Shown: positions 13,195-25,841 of the stretch, piece by piece
Layout: each line of letters begins with the position of its first letter
Position numbering within the stretch: position 1 is the first letter of the stretch
Assembly (NCBI GenBank): GCA_965153455.1
Contig: OZ234495.1
Coordinates: 3,410,001 to 3,474,000 of the forward strand
Source of the DNA: Sphagnum compactum
Lineage: Eukaryota; Bryophyta; Sphagnopsida; Sphagnales
Length of the DNA: 64,000 nt
Direction of reading: 5' to 3'
Program-made: the position numbers and the translations under genes
Notes under the pieces: model-generated
What the model saw: the letters and a program-made list of their open reading frames with translations, nothing else
Databases searched by the model: none
Told to the model about the DNA's origin: nothing

Positions 13195-14315
13195 CATTAT
13201 ACCCCTGCTATCAAATTCCAAAAAATTTGGTGAATACCATACCAGTCTGGTATCAAAAAATATTATACCATTCTAGTACTCGATACCAGGTATTCATCCC
13301 CCTCTGATATGCATAAGTACTTAAATATTTGCAACACCTTTGCTGCAAGCCAGCAGCTATGCTTCTCCTTCAAGGTGCAAGTGAACACGTCAGCATTCAA
13401 GGGCTGATCATGTCAAAAGTGCATTATCAATGTGAGCATTATTGATACCAGAATTATTATATATACCTGCTGATATCAAAGTTTACAAAATATATGTTGA
13501 TGCCATTGCATACACATTCAATATCTTTTAATTATATATATCATAACATATATACCATATTTGAAAATGCTTTGATAGCATTATCCATATTGTATCAAAA
13601 TTTTGAAGAACCCTCTATACCAGTACCAATCTGATATCACGTGGTGATACCAGCCCAACATTGGTACTGGACTCGTCTATGCATATGATATTTGTCACCT
13701 CTTGGCGGGGTTTTGTTCATTAAATTTAGACATGTTTTCACTACAAAATAGCTAAAGTAGGTACCAAACTCATCTATGTATGATGTTTGCCACCTCTTGC
13801 AAATAGATGGAAGGTTAACGTATAGTCTTATGTGGTTGTGAACGGGTAATGTTTCATGGTCTAGTGGACTATGTGTTGGCCAATGTTGGGCAAGTATTTG
13901 ATTTTAGAATTCCAACTGGGTCCAAGCATTAGGGCAAAAAAAATTTGAAGGAACCACCCAGGTTCAGGTTTTCACATTCATAAGTTTTAAAGAATTGCTT
14001 TGGTTTGGGTTTAGAAACCTAGTGGTGGGCATGCATGAGATGAGGGTGAGTGTTTGGTTACATGAATGACATGGGTTTGGACCTCAATTCTTTTGCAAAA
14101 GCCTAGACAACTATGGTCAAGTTACTTGACCATGTTCTTTGACAAACCCCTTTTGAAAACCAACTCTCAAGTCTTTGACAAGTATAAAGTGCATAATATT
14201 AAATTTGCGCTTGTTAAGTAGAGAATACACAACATGCATTTACAACCAAGCCTAGGTCTTTGACAAATACAAAGCCAAGGTCTTTGCATTTTTAAGGTAG
14301 AAAACACATTTCAAG
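13195..14315. repeat. left arm of a ~1.12-kb inverted repeat
   Basis: The reverse complement of 29,476-30,601 matches this arm almost base for base from CATTATACCCCTGC at the outer end to ACACATTTCAAG at the inner end, with few substitutions. The arm contains nested palindromes, including CCAGTACCAAT (13,620) paired with ATTGGTACTGG (13,660) around a TATCACGTGGTGATA core. No coding region is evident. The two arms enclose 15,160 bp that include the NLR gene. No target duplication is visible outside the arms. Confidence 0.85.
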
Positions 14316-14902
14316 CAAAAAGACAACTTCAAAGATGATCATGTTAACATATTAACTTCAAACATATTAACTCAGTTGAGGTTCATCCACAACTGAGTGA
14401 TGACAGCCATCCAGTGGATGGTGCATTGGTGAGTGCCGGTTCACTCTGGTCCACAGGCTGAATCCGTCCGTCCGTGCGTCGAGGTCCTGACAGTGGAGGT
14501 CTTGAAACCCAGATCCCAACTTTGCGTCCGTCGAGGTCCTTAAACCCAGATCGGGACCCGCCTGTCGGTCCGTCTGGTCGAGGTCCTGAAACCTGCCTGG
14601 CTCCTCTTTTCCGGGTTTTCGTGAAACCCGGCAGTTCTGTGCACGAAAACCCGACAGTTCTGTGATTATGTGGATGAAATATTATACGTTCCGTCCAATG
14701 AGCTCAGAGTTCTGGGTGGGTGGTTATGAGGATGAGATATCATGTATTTGTGGAGGAATGATTTGTGGATGAAATATTTAAGTATACGTAAGTTCCGTCC
14801 AATTAGGAGTTCTGGATGGATGATTATGCAGGTGAGTATGGGGACTCCCAGTTTTTTCCCAGTGCCGTGTCGTGCCTTGCAGGCACGGGAGCCCACTAGT
14901 CT
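14316..14902 (+). other. GC-richer upstream region with local repeats
   Basis: The stretch begins with CCGTCCGTCC text related to the repeats at 30.8-32.4 kb, has three GTCGAGGTCCT motifs (about 14,480-14,590), two GAAAACCCG/GAAACCCG words, and a tandem pair of units beginning GTTCCGTCCAAT (near 14,690 and 14,790). It lies just before the TATA motif and could be the NLR gene promoter. Regulatory function is inference. Confidence 0.4.
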
Positions 14903-14910
14903 TATATAAG
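14903..14910 (+). promoter_or_regulatory. TATA box, candidate promoter of the NLR gene
   Basis: TATATAAG stands in a GC-richer setting about 1.2 kb before the first recognisable coding exon. Transcription would start near 14,935-14,945, at the head of leader copy B. The equivalent site before copy A (12,778) has different sequence without this box. Only the position and consensus support it. Confidence 0.45.
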
Positions 14911-14948
14911 GCCAAGTTCGAGCCTTGCAGTCTTCAGGCGCACAAGTT

Positions 14949-15797
14949 TTCTCTTCACTGAATTGCCGACTTCGCAAAAGTCTTGAGTCTCCGGGGCAAT
15001 CCTCATTACTCCGATAATCTGTCTCTCTCGATTTACTTCCATAGAGCTGCGATGCTAGAGGTTTCAGGACTTGTGTTTCAAGAATTATGAGATGCGGTCC
15101 GTGTGTTAGTTGCTTTCAAATCATGAGGTGGACAATTTGTTCACCATGTGAATGTGCATGTAAACGGGACAAATGAATTATGTTGTCACAGCAGAGACTC
15201 AAGATGTTCCCAACTCGGTGACTCATTGTCTTCTTTCAGAAGACATGCTCCTTTGACTCTGGCACTGAAAAATCAGTTCGCTAGAGGTTTCAAGGATTTC
15301 TCGTGTTTCAGGAAATTAGATGTGACTGTCCGTGTGCCAATTGCTTTACAGGCATAAGCTGAACAATATGTGTACGGAAACTTGATGATAATAGCCGATG
15401 GTCCTTTGAATCTGTCACTGGAAGATTGGGTTGCCAGCTCGGTTCCAGGAGTTTCTTGTATTTTCAATAATCAGATGTGGTTCGTGTGCCAGTTGCTGTC
15501 AAGGCATGGGATGAACAATTTGTGCAGGATGCGCACGGAAACCTGATCTCAAATTTGTGTTGTCACTTACAAAAGTCGCGTTGTCATGCTGCGAAATTTT
15601 TTTTCACGATTTGGAAAGCGACCTTCTACTGACCTCCACACTGAAAGGTTGGTTTGCGGAAAGGCTTCTCCTTCAACAACTCCTTCAAGGGCATCTCATG
15701 ATGTAAGCATTCCAATTCTAGTGTAGTTTTTTCATTAGGTTCTGAAGCAAAAATTTCATACATACTCTTGAGGCTCAACTTCGAATACTGTAAAATT
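14949..15797. repeat. leader repeat, copy B, with internal degenerate repeats
   Basis: This shares its first ~170 bp and last ~240 bp with copy A (12,778-13,194). The middle ~435 bp, absent from copy A, holds degenerate units: CCGTGTG.(T/C)A.TTGCT recurs at about 15,102, 15,328 and 15,484, and a CACTG(A/G)A(A/G) word at about 15,260, 15,417 and 15,640. Both copies hold an antisense open frame of about 55 codons that resembles nothing known and looks incidental. It probably includes the untranslated leader or first intron of the NLR gene. Confidence 0.65.
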
Positions 15798-16126
15798 AAG
15801 TTATCAGTGTAATAATTAGCACATATAAAGCTCATGGATTTGACATGTTTTGAGCAAATAACCAAAGATTGGTGTTTTTTATGATTATCGACATACTATG
15901 CGGATGCTCGCCAGACCAACGAGATCTACAATTCTATTGTCTCTAATTGTCAAAGTTTTTAGGATTGATGCTTCAAGACGTGTCTCATCCTTTTACTGGC
16001 GACTTGTGTGATCGGTCCTTGACACTTGATAGATTAAGGAGTGGGTTTTGAATATAAGTAGGAATGAATTGCAGACCAGAGTGTCCCAATTGGGAGGCAT
16101 TAAATCCCTTTGTAATTGTTTTATAG

Positions 16127-19100
16127 AATTACAAGGAGAATGAAGGTCGATCCGTGCATCAACTATGGCCCCTTGAAGATCATGTGCGTTCTACCAATTT
16201 TGATGTGGTGTTTTTTCATGGCCTACACTGGCCAAGTGAAAAGGAAGCTTGGAAAAGTACTTGGACACAACTCGATGACCCCCAAGATTGTTGGCCTCAA
16301 AATTGGCTGCCCCAAGACTTGGGCGAGAACGTGCGCGTCTTGGCCATATCATATGATGCTTGTCCCATACAATCTGAAGAGAAGGGGATCATTGATGATG
16401 TCTCAGAAATTGGGAAAAACATACTACAAACCCTCGTGCTCAGGTTTCTGTCACCTTATAACATCCCTAATACATATTCTTTAATTAAGTGGTGTTTGTA
16501 CAGCAAAGGCTATTTTCCATCTTACTACTCCGTTTGAATATGATCATTACACACGTTACGGTTTCAACAAAGGAGCACCTACAACATGACTTTTGGGTAG
16601 ATTTTATTGAATAGTCATTTTCAAGGATGTTGCAGAGGGCATTTGTTTGCACTCACTTTGTGGTTAACTTCTATCTTTTTTTGTTATATTTTGTTACTTT
16701 TCATTGGAACGTTCTAACAAAGGAGCCTTTCCCTCAATAAGTTATGTATAATAATGAGGTTCATTAATGGGGTCTAAAGTTTTACCATCGGTTTTTTTGT
16801 TGCAGTGATGAATGGAGGTTGGGTCGACAACATGGGTTTGTTTTAATAGGCCATTGTTTTGGTGGTCTGGTGATCAAAAGCCTGGTTGAGGAGGCACGCA
16901 AAAGAGCACTAGAAAATGTGCGAAATGCACTTGACAGAAAAGCTAAAGCATGTGCTGAAATGTTCTTCAAAAATTTGAAAGGCATTGTCTTTTATGCAGT
17001 TCCCCATTCTGGTTCGAAAAATTTGATATCCTACTTCAGCCGCTGCAATCACATCACGATTCCAAGGAGGGTTGTCAAGCTGGCTGGGTTCATGCAAAAT
17101 GTCCAACCACTTCAATTACAGATGGAAATCTTGTCAGCAACCTTTGATGCCATAGTGGAGCAATTTTCTATAAATATTTATGCTTTCGTTGAAGGCAAGC
17201 CTATGAAAGATGTGGTAAGTGGTGAATTTATGCATGTGAATATTCACTTAGACATCACCAACGACATCTAGTACTTGTGATGGTGAAACAGGTTGTTGAA
17301 CGTCCATTCCATTGCCAACGCTGACATGCATATTGTTGAGAATTTATAAAGAAATTGGTTCATTGTTTATGGCATTATCATATCCTTGTTACTCATGGAA
17401 ACATGTGAACAACAGGGGTCCAGATTGGTGGAGAAGGCAGCGGAACTGAGATCAGCGGGGAAAAACTACTATACATTGGTGGATTGTGACCATTCTACAG
17501 TTTGCAAGCCTTCGGCCAAGGACCATCCAAGCTATTCTTTACTTCTAGATGTTATTAGGGAATGTCGAAAAGAGGTTAGTCGCATCCTTGGATTCATATT
17601 TCAATGGCCCTCGCTCTTTGTTGTGGATTTAGTGCCGAGTTTGAAATTGGTACATCTGATGAACATTCTAATACTCGAGACAGTAGTTGTGAGTTTAAAA
17701 TAAAGCACCTCGGACAGGTCTCTTCTTGCATCTACATATTGCAAGTTTGGGACTTGTGACGTGCATAATGAAGCCATAATGTCATTTTTTCACAAAAAGG
17801 CTAGATTTTGTTTTGGAACAATGTGACACACATTCATTAATGAAGAGGTAGATAGTAGTAGGTATATCTCTTGTAGCCAAAGGCATGGTTGTGGTAAAAA
17901 TGATGTCCCTTAAACATGAGAGAACATTATAGATGTGCACCAGGCATATTAACATTATGTGATCATGACATTTGAAATGGCAATATTAAAAATTAGTTGT
18001 AATTTGGGGTTCAATTGGGGGGGGGGGTGGAGGGAAATATGTCAGTTTAAAAATTCTGTTAATTGTAAATGCACTAACATTCATCTAGTTGGGATAAAAA
18101 TGACATTAGTATGTTGATGTATACAGGAACCAATAAAATCAAATACATTCTTGGGTTTTGAGTATAATTGGAAAGAAAACTTCCAATTTTATGTGGAACC
18201 TTCAAACTTGCCCCATATTCTTTTGCAAAAATTGAAGGAGGAAGGGTCAAAAAATATCTTGGTTTATGGGGGTTTTGGCTATGGAAAAACAACCTTGGTG
18301 AAATATGTTTTGTACAAGAATGCCAAGGACTTGCACATTACTTTTCATGGAGGGATTTTCCATATGAGATATGGTCACAAGGACAATGAAGTATTATCAT
18401 GCCAAAAGGAGCTTATAAGGGCCCTTCATCTAAATCCCCAAGAGGTATCAATACAAGACTACTTTGCATGCATCCCAACGTTCTATTACCATGAATGTGG
18501 TGGGAGGAAAGTCATGAATTATTTGCTTGGACATGTGAGGCATACGTCTCTATGCATTACCAACATCTATAAATGTTCTTCTATCATTCAAACCAAGTTG
18601 AAGAAAGGGTAGTACATGTGTAGCAAGGTTTCCCAATCAAGGTGTTGAATACTAACAACATGAAAGACACAAATATACTGGGTAAAATTAACTTGCCATG
18701 TTAAATGCATTACATACAAGTATGCCATGTGACTCAAATTAAATTGTCATGTGCAGCTCCAGGGGCTTGAATGTTGGGAAATTTTTAGTGTTCGTGCAAA
18801 GTTGGCAGACCTTTTGAATGCACGTTCTGGCCCTATTTTATTATTCATAGACGATGTGTGGAATGGGGAAATGATTAATAATTCACCTGAATTCAAAAGG
18901 ACAAAAGGGTCCAAGTTGTTAGTCACTTCAAGGTTCAACTTGAAACCGAACCAACCGAATTGGGATCGGATTGAAATGAATGGAGCGACAAATAAGAATG
19001 TTGCTGCACCATTACTTGCAAGCAAAGCGGCAAACAATCCAAAGGAAACAAAATTTCCTCCTGGTTGCGAGGTAAGGTTATTTCCTTTCTTCCATTATTG

Positions 19101-22100
19101 AAAGGAATGTAATAGGAATTTAATATCAACGTAAATGTGATGAAATATTGGTGAGCAATAATTAGGGAGGAAGAGAGAAATTGTTCCCCTCATAGGTTTG
19201 CCTTAATGGGACTTTATTTCAAATGGAAAAACATTTTAGAACTTGCACGTTCCCTTATCATGTCAAAGTGTATACATGTGAACTAAAACTTTAATATATA
19301 TTGTGTTGCTGCAGAATATAGCAGAAAAAATTTTGTTCAAGTGTGATGGTTGCCTTTTCGCCATTACAATCATCGGTGCAACTTTGAGGGAAAATAAAGC
19401 CCAAACTCCTGAAAAATGGAAAGACGTGTATGAAAAATTCGAATATTTTGCTGATAATGCGCCGGCGGCTGAAGATTACAAAGGGGAGTCAAAAACAATT
19501 TTTGCAGCAATTAAATTGAGTCTTGAATATGGACAAGAAGAAAGTGATCGGGTTGGGATGGAGAATATCCTTCTAACAATATCATTATTCCACTGGCGGC
19601 AATGTCCGGTTATTGTAGTGCATTTGGTTTGGAGTTACCTACAACCGCAACGAGAAATTAATCACTTTAAAAAGTTATTGAAATATCTTATTGATCGAAA
19701 CCTTGTGGACAATTCCGGTAACGGTTGGTCGACTCCCGAATGTTTTTTGCTAGACTCATGGGAGTTTGAGCCTTTGAGGCTGCATGAGTTGGTAAAAGAA
19801 TATGTGTTAAAGAAACTTCCAGCAATTGACATTTGCAATGTTCTTGAGAAAGGAAGTCAAGAATTGTTCATGGAAAGGAAAAAGTTCCTCGTTGCCACAT
19901 TTCTACCGATATGTGAGACGAGGCATACCAATCTAGAATTTGCATTGTCCCTTGGCCAATTCTATTATAAGGAGTGGAACCTTGATCAACTATACACACT
20001 ATTGGGAAGTGAAGCTGAAAATGCAATACTTTTAGCCTCTCAACCGCACAAGGTGACCCAAAAAGACGTAACTGCTTTGTTTCATCTATTGAATTGTAAC
20101 AAAATTCGAGCATGGGCAGCAGCTTGTATATTGGCTCGACTTGCAGAGCATTTCTATGGAGATGATATTCTTCAACATAGAAGCATCCAAGGCTTTATTC
20201 AAAATTTGAAACATCAATGGAAAATAGTGACCCCTATTGGTGAGGATAATAGTTACTATATTTGCCGTATCGCCTTGAAGTTGGTAAAGTATAGAACATT
20301 TGCAGAGCAGTTTGCAATTGATGAAGATTTTATGGAGATTATGACAAATATAATCATGCAGAAATTTTTTCAAAGGAATTTTTTTCACATTGAGGACATC
20401 CTTTTGTTGTTGTTCACATTGAGGCAACATAAGAATGTTAGAAATATTTTCTACCATAAATACACCAAAATCTCCATGACAAATATTCTTAAGCAAATTT
20501 CTTTAAGGTTGATCCACGAAATAAAGTTGGTCCAACCTATGAATGAAGATTGTTCATGGCATGGTCTCTTTCGCATCTTGAACTTATCATTACAATATGA
20601 GGACATGTTGGCAATGCAAATTATTGACAAAGGTGGCAACGACATTGTCTTGGGAATCTTTCATTATTTCTTTACAAATAAGTCAATACACTATCAGAAT
20701 ACAAAACTATTCTTTTCGATTTTGGAAGGATTCGCAAAACAAAAGGAAGGTGAAGCTATTATTATTAAACATGTTCATTTGCTTCTACAATTCTTCATTG
20801 GTGTAAATGACTCCAACATACGTGATGGTTTTAGCAAACTAGTTCGACACAAGGGGATTGCCCAAGCTTTAATTACACAAGAAGGGGTTGAACTATTGGT
20901 TGGTGCATTGGAACGAAGGAAGGTAGCGGTTGTTCCTCCTATTTTGCAATGTTTGTTTTTTGAAAATGAAGAATTTGCTTACAAAGTTATTGCACGAGGG
21001 GGATGGAGAATGATTACAAAAGGGATGCAATTAATGTCATCATGTGCCATGTTTCAATTTTCACTTATGCATATTGCAAAAGAAATGGCATCAAAAGGTG
21101 AAATCCAAGAATTGGTAATGGAAGTTATAAACGGAAATAATAGTGAATATTGCTTACAATTACTAGAAAATCTAGTAACCTACTATATGGACATCATGAG
21201 AGACGAACTCATTGCTAAAGGTGGAATACGATTTCTTCTAGCTTCTTTGGCTTCGTTAAATGATCGGAAGAAATTTGAAATAATCACTAGTGGCCTATTT
21301 CAAAGATTGGCCGACATCAAAGGGGTTAAGGAGATGTTGGCTCATAATGGAATTCAAGTGCTCGTACAATTACTAGTTCCTGGGCCTAATGACGATAATG
21401 GTATGGATGATATGTATGTTAAAGGAATTCTTGACATCATTGAACCATTAATCGAGGGCTTAGAGGATCCCATGAAGTTCTTAAAATCATCAATAGATGA
21501 TATTGATGTTTTAAAAATGCATAATACCTTGTTGCATCAATATCATTCAATTACTCTTTTGTTTTTTCCAGAATCACTAGATGTTCACATCAACATTGCC
21601 AAGGAATGGTTAAATTCTCTTGGACCACCCTTCAATGCTTCTAACATGAGCTCATGTTTGCATAAGGATGATTATGAAGGTGATTATAAAAATGATATTG
21701 ATGTAGTCCTCAATCTCAGTCGATTGTCTAAACACATAGATATTGCAAGCATGATCATGGCCAATGAGGGAATCCTAGAAAGATTTTTAATTCAATTGTC
21801 TAAGGGCAATTTGGACAATTACGCTTTTCAACTTCTTAAAGTTATGTTGCAACATGAAAGAGTGGCTACCGATGTTGTACATCAACGGCCTTCCTTTATC
21901 AAGGAGTTGCTTGAACTTTTTCTTATGGAAAGACCAACTTTCGAAGACCACCGGAGATATAGTGTTGCATCACTTTTGCTCATATTAGCAAAACATGGAG
22001 GTGTATTTATCAAGTTCATTGTGAATAGTGGTGGAATTCAAATTTTGTTACAAGAACCTTCGTTGGAAAAGTGGATTGGCCATTGCGATGTCATAGAAGT

Positions 22101-22957
22101 TTTGGGTATCATGGCCAAAGATGAAGATCATGCTTTACAAATTGAAAAAGCTGGGGGGAGCAAAATGTTGTTGAGGGCAATTTCTTGTTATCTTCAATAT
22201 GTGCATGACACACATTTGAAGAAAATAATGACTCCTTATGATCAATTCATTAAGGAATATGAAGATGACCATCTAGTTATGTGTTGTCTAAACTCACTTT
22301 CACTTCTTATTAATCATGAAGAAATAGCAAAACAAATTTTAACAAAGGAATGTGGAATTATCACACTAGTTGATGTGATGCAAACTACATCACAATTGTG
22401 GTCTTCTATTACATTAACTCTACGTGAAAGTGTTATAAGCAAGAAACTCATGCAAATCAAAGGCCTCATGTTGACTATACTATCGAATGTTGCTTCAACA
22501 TTGGCATTAATGGCCAAATTGCATCCCCACATCATCATATCAAGAAAGGTGAATGAAGATGTTTTGAAAGGGATTTTCCAATTAGAAGGTACGGTTATTG
22601 ATGAACATCAAGCATTGAAAAAAGCACTACAAGACTTGTTGGACATCAAGAAATTTCACACAAAAACATGGAGTTGTCAACAACTACGCTCAAAGACAAT
22701 TGATATTCCATCCTATGAAGGTATGGCACTTTAACTACATGTCCACATGAAATTTTCTTCAATAAGGATGGTTACAATGATGTTTCCTTTACCATTGCAT
22801 ATTGCAAGTGTTGTTAATATTTTATCAAAAATTAGTTTCACGTCACCATTTTTTTCTATCTGCAGGAAAGCTTAGTGAGTGTCAAGCTCATTTTGGAGTT
22901 AAAGGTACCTCAAATGAAGGTCAATCAAGTGGGACAACAAAAGAGTATTATGATTAA
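16127..22957 (+). CDS. alpha/beta-hydrolase - NB-ARC - ARM-repeat NLR-type immune receptor (HNL-like)
   Basis: Exons: 16,127-16,443; 16,806-17,214; 17,416-17,574; 18,127-18,444; 18,757-19,071; 19,315-22,720; 22,866-22,957. All six introns are GT..AG, phases agree, and the joined frame is open for 1,671 codons to TAA. The 16,127 exon has no in-frame ATG and follows a TTTTATAG acceptor, so a short first exon is missing. Counting from 16,127, residues ~10-295 form a SERAC1/DUF676-like hydrolase: FFHGLHW, nucleophile elbow GHCFGG (Cys123 for Ser), AVPHSGS, DHSTVCKP. The NB-ARC follows: P-loop GGFGYGKTT (343-351), kinase-2 LLFIDDVW (429-436), RNBS-B GSKLLVTSR (452), GLPL-like DGCLFA (517), MHD-like LHE (662). 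The last ~900 residues are helical, with ARM-like GGI..LL motifs. NB-ARC proteins are nucleotide-driven intracellular immune switches; a pathogen-sensing role is inferred. ARM replacing LRR and the Cys elbow are unusual. Confidence 0.9.
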
Positions 22958-23120
22958 AAGTGGAGGAGAACCTATTTATTTTGTCATCACATCGAATCAT
23001 GGCATGAATTATAATTGCCCCAAATGTGTATATTCAAGTATATAATTGTTCTATAATTGGCCAAATATTCCATGTGAGCAATGGATCAACATTTGTTGAA
23101 AATGATTTTTTATTTCAAAA

Positions 23121-23126
23121 AATAAA
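23121..23126 (+). promoter_or_regulatory. possible polyadenylation signal of the NLR gene
   Basis: AATAAA lies 164 bases after the stop codon of the last exon. Plant poly(A) signals are loose and this is AT-rich DNA, so the call is weak. Confidence 0.25.
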
Positions 23127-23129
23127 TAT

Positions 23130-25379
23130 GGTAGAACAAATTATACATTGCTTTAGAAGTTCATGTCCATTAATTTTTTTTTGTCGTGATTATGATTCCA
23201 CAAAAGAAATGTTTAAGGTGAAGAGTTTGCTTGAGGACCTCATCGTAGGATTTTAGTGCATGAATCTTAGACCAACTTATAGAGCTTGAAGGTAGGGACC
23301 AAATATGTAAATTACATTCTTGTGGCATTTTTGGTATTTTTTTCATACACAATATTCCATTTAACAAAGATGTTATTGAAATCTTACACGAGGGATGGGA
23401 TGTGGGTCTATGCTTAAGGTTGGAAGTAGTGGGGATGGAGTTAACATGGCATCTACAATGATGCAAAAGTTTTGGAATTCAACTTCATAGGTAAAAGACA
23501 AGATGTTAAACTTTTTGATATAACTAGCTATAATAGAGGAATTTTTTTGTAATTTTTCAATTGGGATTAATGATTCAAGGATTTCGTTGGCTTTGAATTT
23601 CATTGTGTTCAACCATATGCATTGTTTCAATGAATGCATTACTAGTTATTATGTGTCGTTGACATTTCACTAAAGTATGGATTAGACTAGACTTGAACCA
23701 ACCATTTCAAAATTGGGATCATGCACCTTTTGTCTTGGCACATGGCTAAGAGTTACCTTCTACATCTTGTCACATGCAATCTCTTTCATTATCAAGTTGT
23801 AAATCTTTTGCCTTTTAGCCAAATCTAGTTCACCATGATGTATAAACCAATATCCCATAGACAAATAGGGTGAGTTCTAGGCATTTGCATCTCACTTTGT
23901 TATTGTTTCTTGCTTATTAAAATGTGTGTTTTTGTTTTTTATATAGTGTGTGTGTGATGTAAAATCAAGTAGTTTGGCATAGTGATATATCAACACGGCT
24001 TACATTGGAGGCTTATGGTTTGTAAGCAAGAAGGCAATATCCATCTTTAAGGCTAGGCAATTCTTACTACTTCAAACTCCAATTTGTTGGGCTATGAGGG
24101 AAAAAAACCCATCAATTCAACTATGGTAATGTTCAAGACTTTTTCTTTTCACCTTACATGCACTTTATATGTAAACAAAATTCACATGCCTGTTTTTTGA
24201 GAGAGATTTAAGAAGTTGAGTTGAATAAATCTTGTGGCATTTGACAATAATGTGCACAATTGCAAGTTTGTAGGCCCAAACAATAGCACAACAAATTAAT
24301 GATGGCAATTTCAGCAATGAACCTCCTCATATCATGGTTAGTTGTGCATTGTCATGTGCCTTATGTTATTAGTTGAACATTTGATTGTTTAACCTTTGGA
24401 GTTGTGCTTCTTTTGGCTTTCTTTTCAAATATGTACAAAAGCTTGAAAGCTTATGAAAAAGATGGGTTTTTAGGAAACACCATATTTGAATGATGAAGGT
24501 GATCAAATATTATTAGCCATTAACAAGGATTTAGTGGCTATTGTAAACTTCACTTGTGTCAATAGTTGGAAGGTTAGTCTTCGATAGCTCTAGATTCAAT
24601 TTTTCACATACGTGTTAGCAATTTTCCTTTCCGTCAAATATTGAACAAGTAGAATCCAATAATGACCTTTATTAAAAATATTTTTTTGGCATCATACCCT
24701 AAGAACTATGGGTCATCTTATCCTAGTTTAGACAGTATACCAACACCACGGTCAATGATGCATGGCTCTTACTACACTAAACACACTTCACCTATTTTTA
24801 CTAACCTAGCTATTGTAGTGGCATTTTTTTTCTTAAATATGGTTGTACCGCAATTAGTGATTGGTGCAAGCAATGGAGCCCATGCATTGTCTTATTAGGT
24901 GTTTCCCCTTATCGGTGGTTTTTCCATTAAAAATCATATGCCAATTTTTCAACCTTCCACAAGGACATACTTTCAAGGGGTAATCATTTCGAAAATGAAG
25001 TACCAACAGGGTAGTGGAAGTAGACCTCATTGCAAAGGTGAAATACCTTCAAGAAGAGGAAGTGAACCCCCTTGTGGACATGGAGCTTGGAGCAAAGGGG
25101 GTGGACCTCCAAGAGGTGGAGGAGGATTTCTTGGAGGATGTGGGAGTGGGCCATTTGGTGGCCCCTAATTAGGACCCCCCTTGGAACCCATGGTACTCAC
25201 CATGGTATTCGGCCTCCATACCCACTATTTAAAAAACTCCTTTAACAAAATAAGTCACTACCTTACCCAATTTACTCCATTGGAATATATTTAAATGCAC
25301 ATGTTCAAATTATATTTTGTAACACCATTTAGGCTAATGGTGAAAAAAAGACTTTAATATAGTGAGTGTATGCTACTTC
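23130..25379. other. intergenic, no gene recognised
   Basis: AT-rich DNA with short open frames. A Gly/Pro-rich frame of about 90 codons at 24,899-25,168 (GGGPPRGGGGF) is low complexity and has no clear partner exon. I see no transposon ends. Confidence 0.45.
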
Positions 25380-25841
25380 ACATTGAAAGATGTTATTTTA
25401 AAATGGGGCAACAGTTTCATACAATCTCACCCAAATTGCAGTTTTACATAATTAGAAACCACATTTTACAAGAGATATTGGATTGTGCAAAATGATGAAC
25501 AAGTCTACATGGTTGTCAAGGTCATCAAACAAGGGAGCAATGAAAAGGTTGATGTTTACAACAAAATGAAAGATCCTCAAGCTTTTTAATTATCTCTAGC
25601 ATCAAATAGAGGATCAATGAAAATGTTGAGGTATACTACAAAATTAAGATCCTCAAGTTTACTAATTGTCTTTAGCATAAATTAAATGACAACTTGTTGA
25701 CCAAGATTTTCTCGCAAGATTGGTACCATACCTACAAGTAACCACAGTAGGAATGAAGTGAAACATTTTATTTGAGCACAAAGAAGTTGCAGTCACATGT
25801 GAGGAAAACTTGGGAGATGCCAAGGAATATTAAAAGTTATT

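Noticed and set aside
15626-15865. Antisense open frame conserved between both leader copies (also 13,021-13,221)
   Set aside because: Similarity follows the DNA duplication and extends beyond the frame; no known protein match, and no evidence of codon-level constraint.
24899-25168. Gly/Pro-rich frame like a glycine-rich protein
   Set aside because: Low complexity, no signal peptide, no partner exon or homologous motif.
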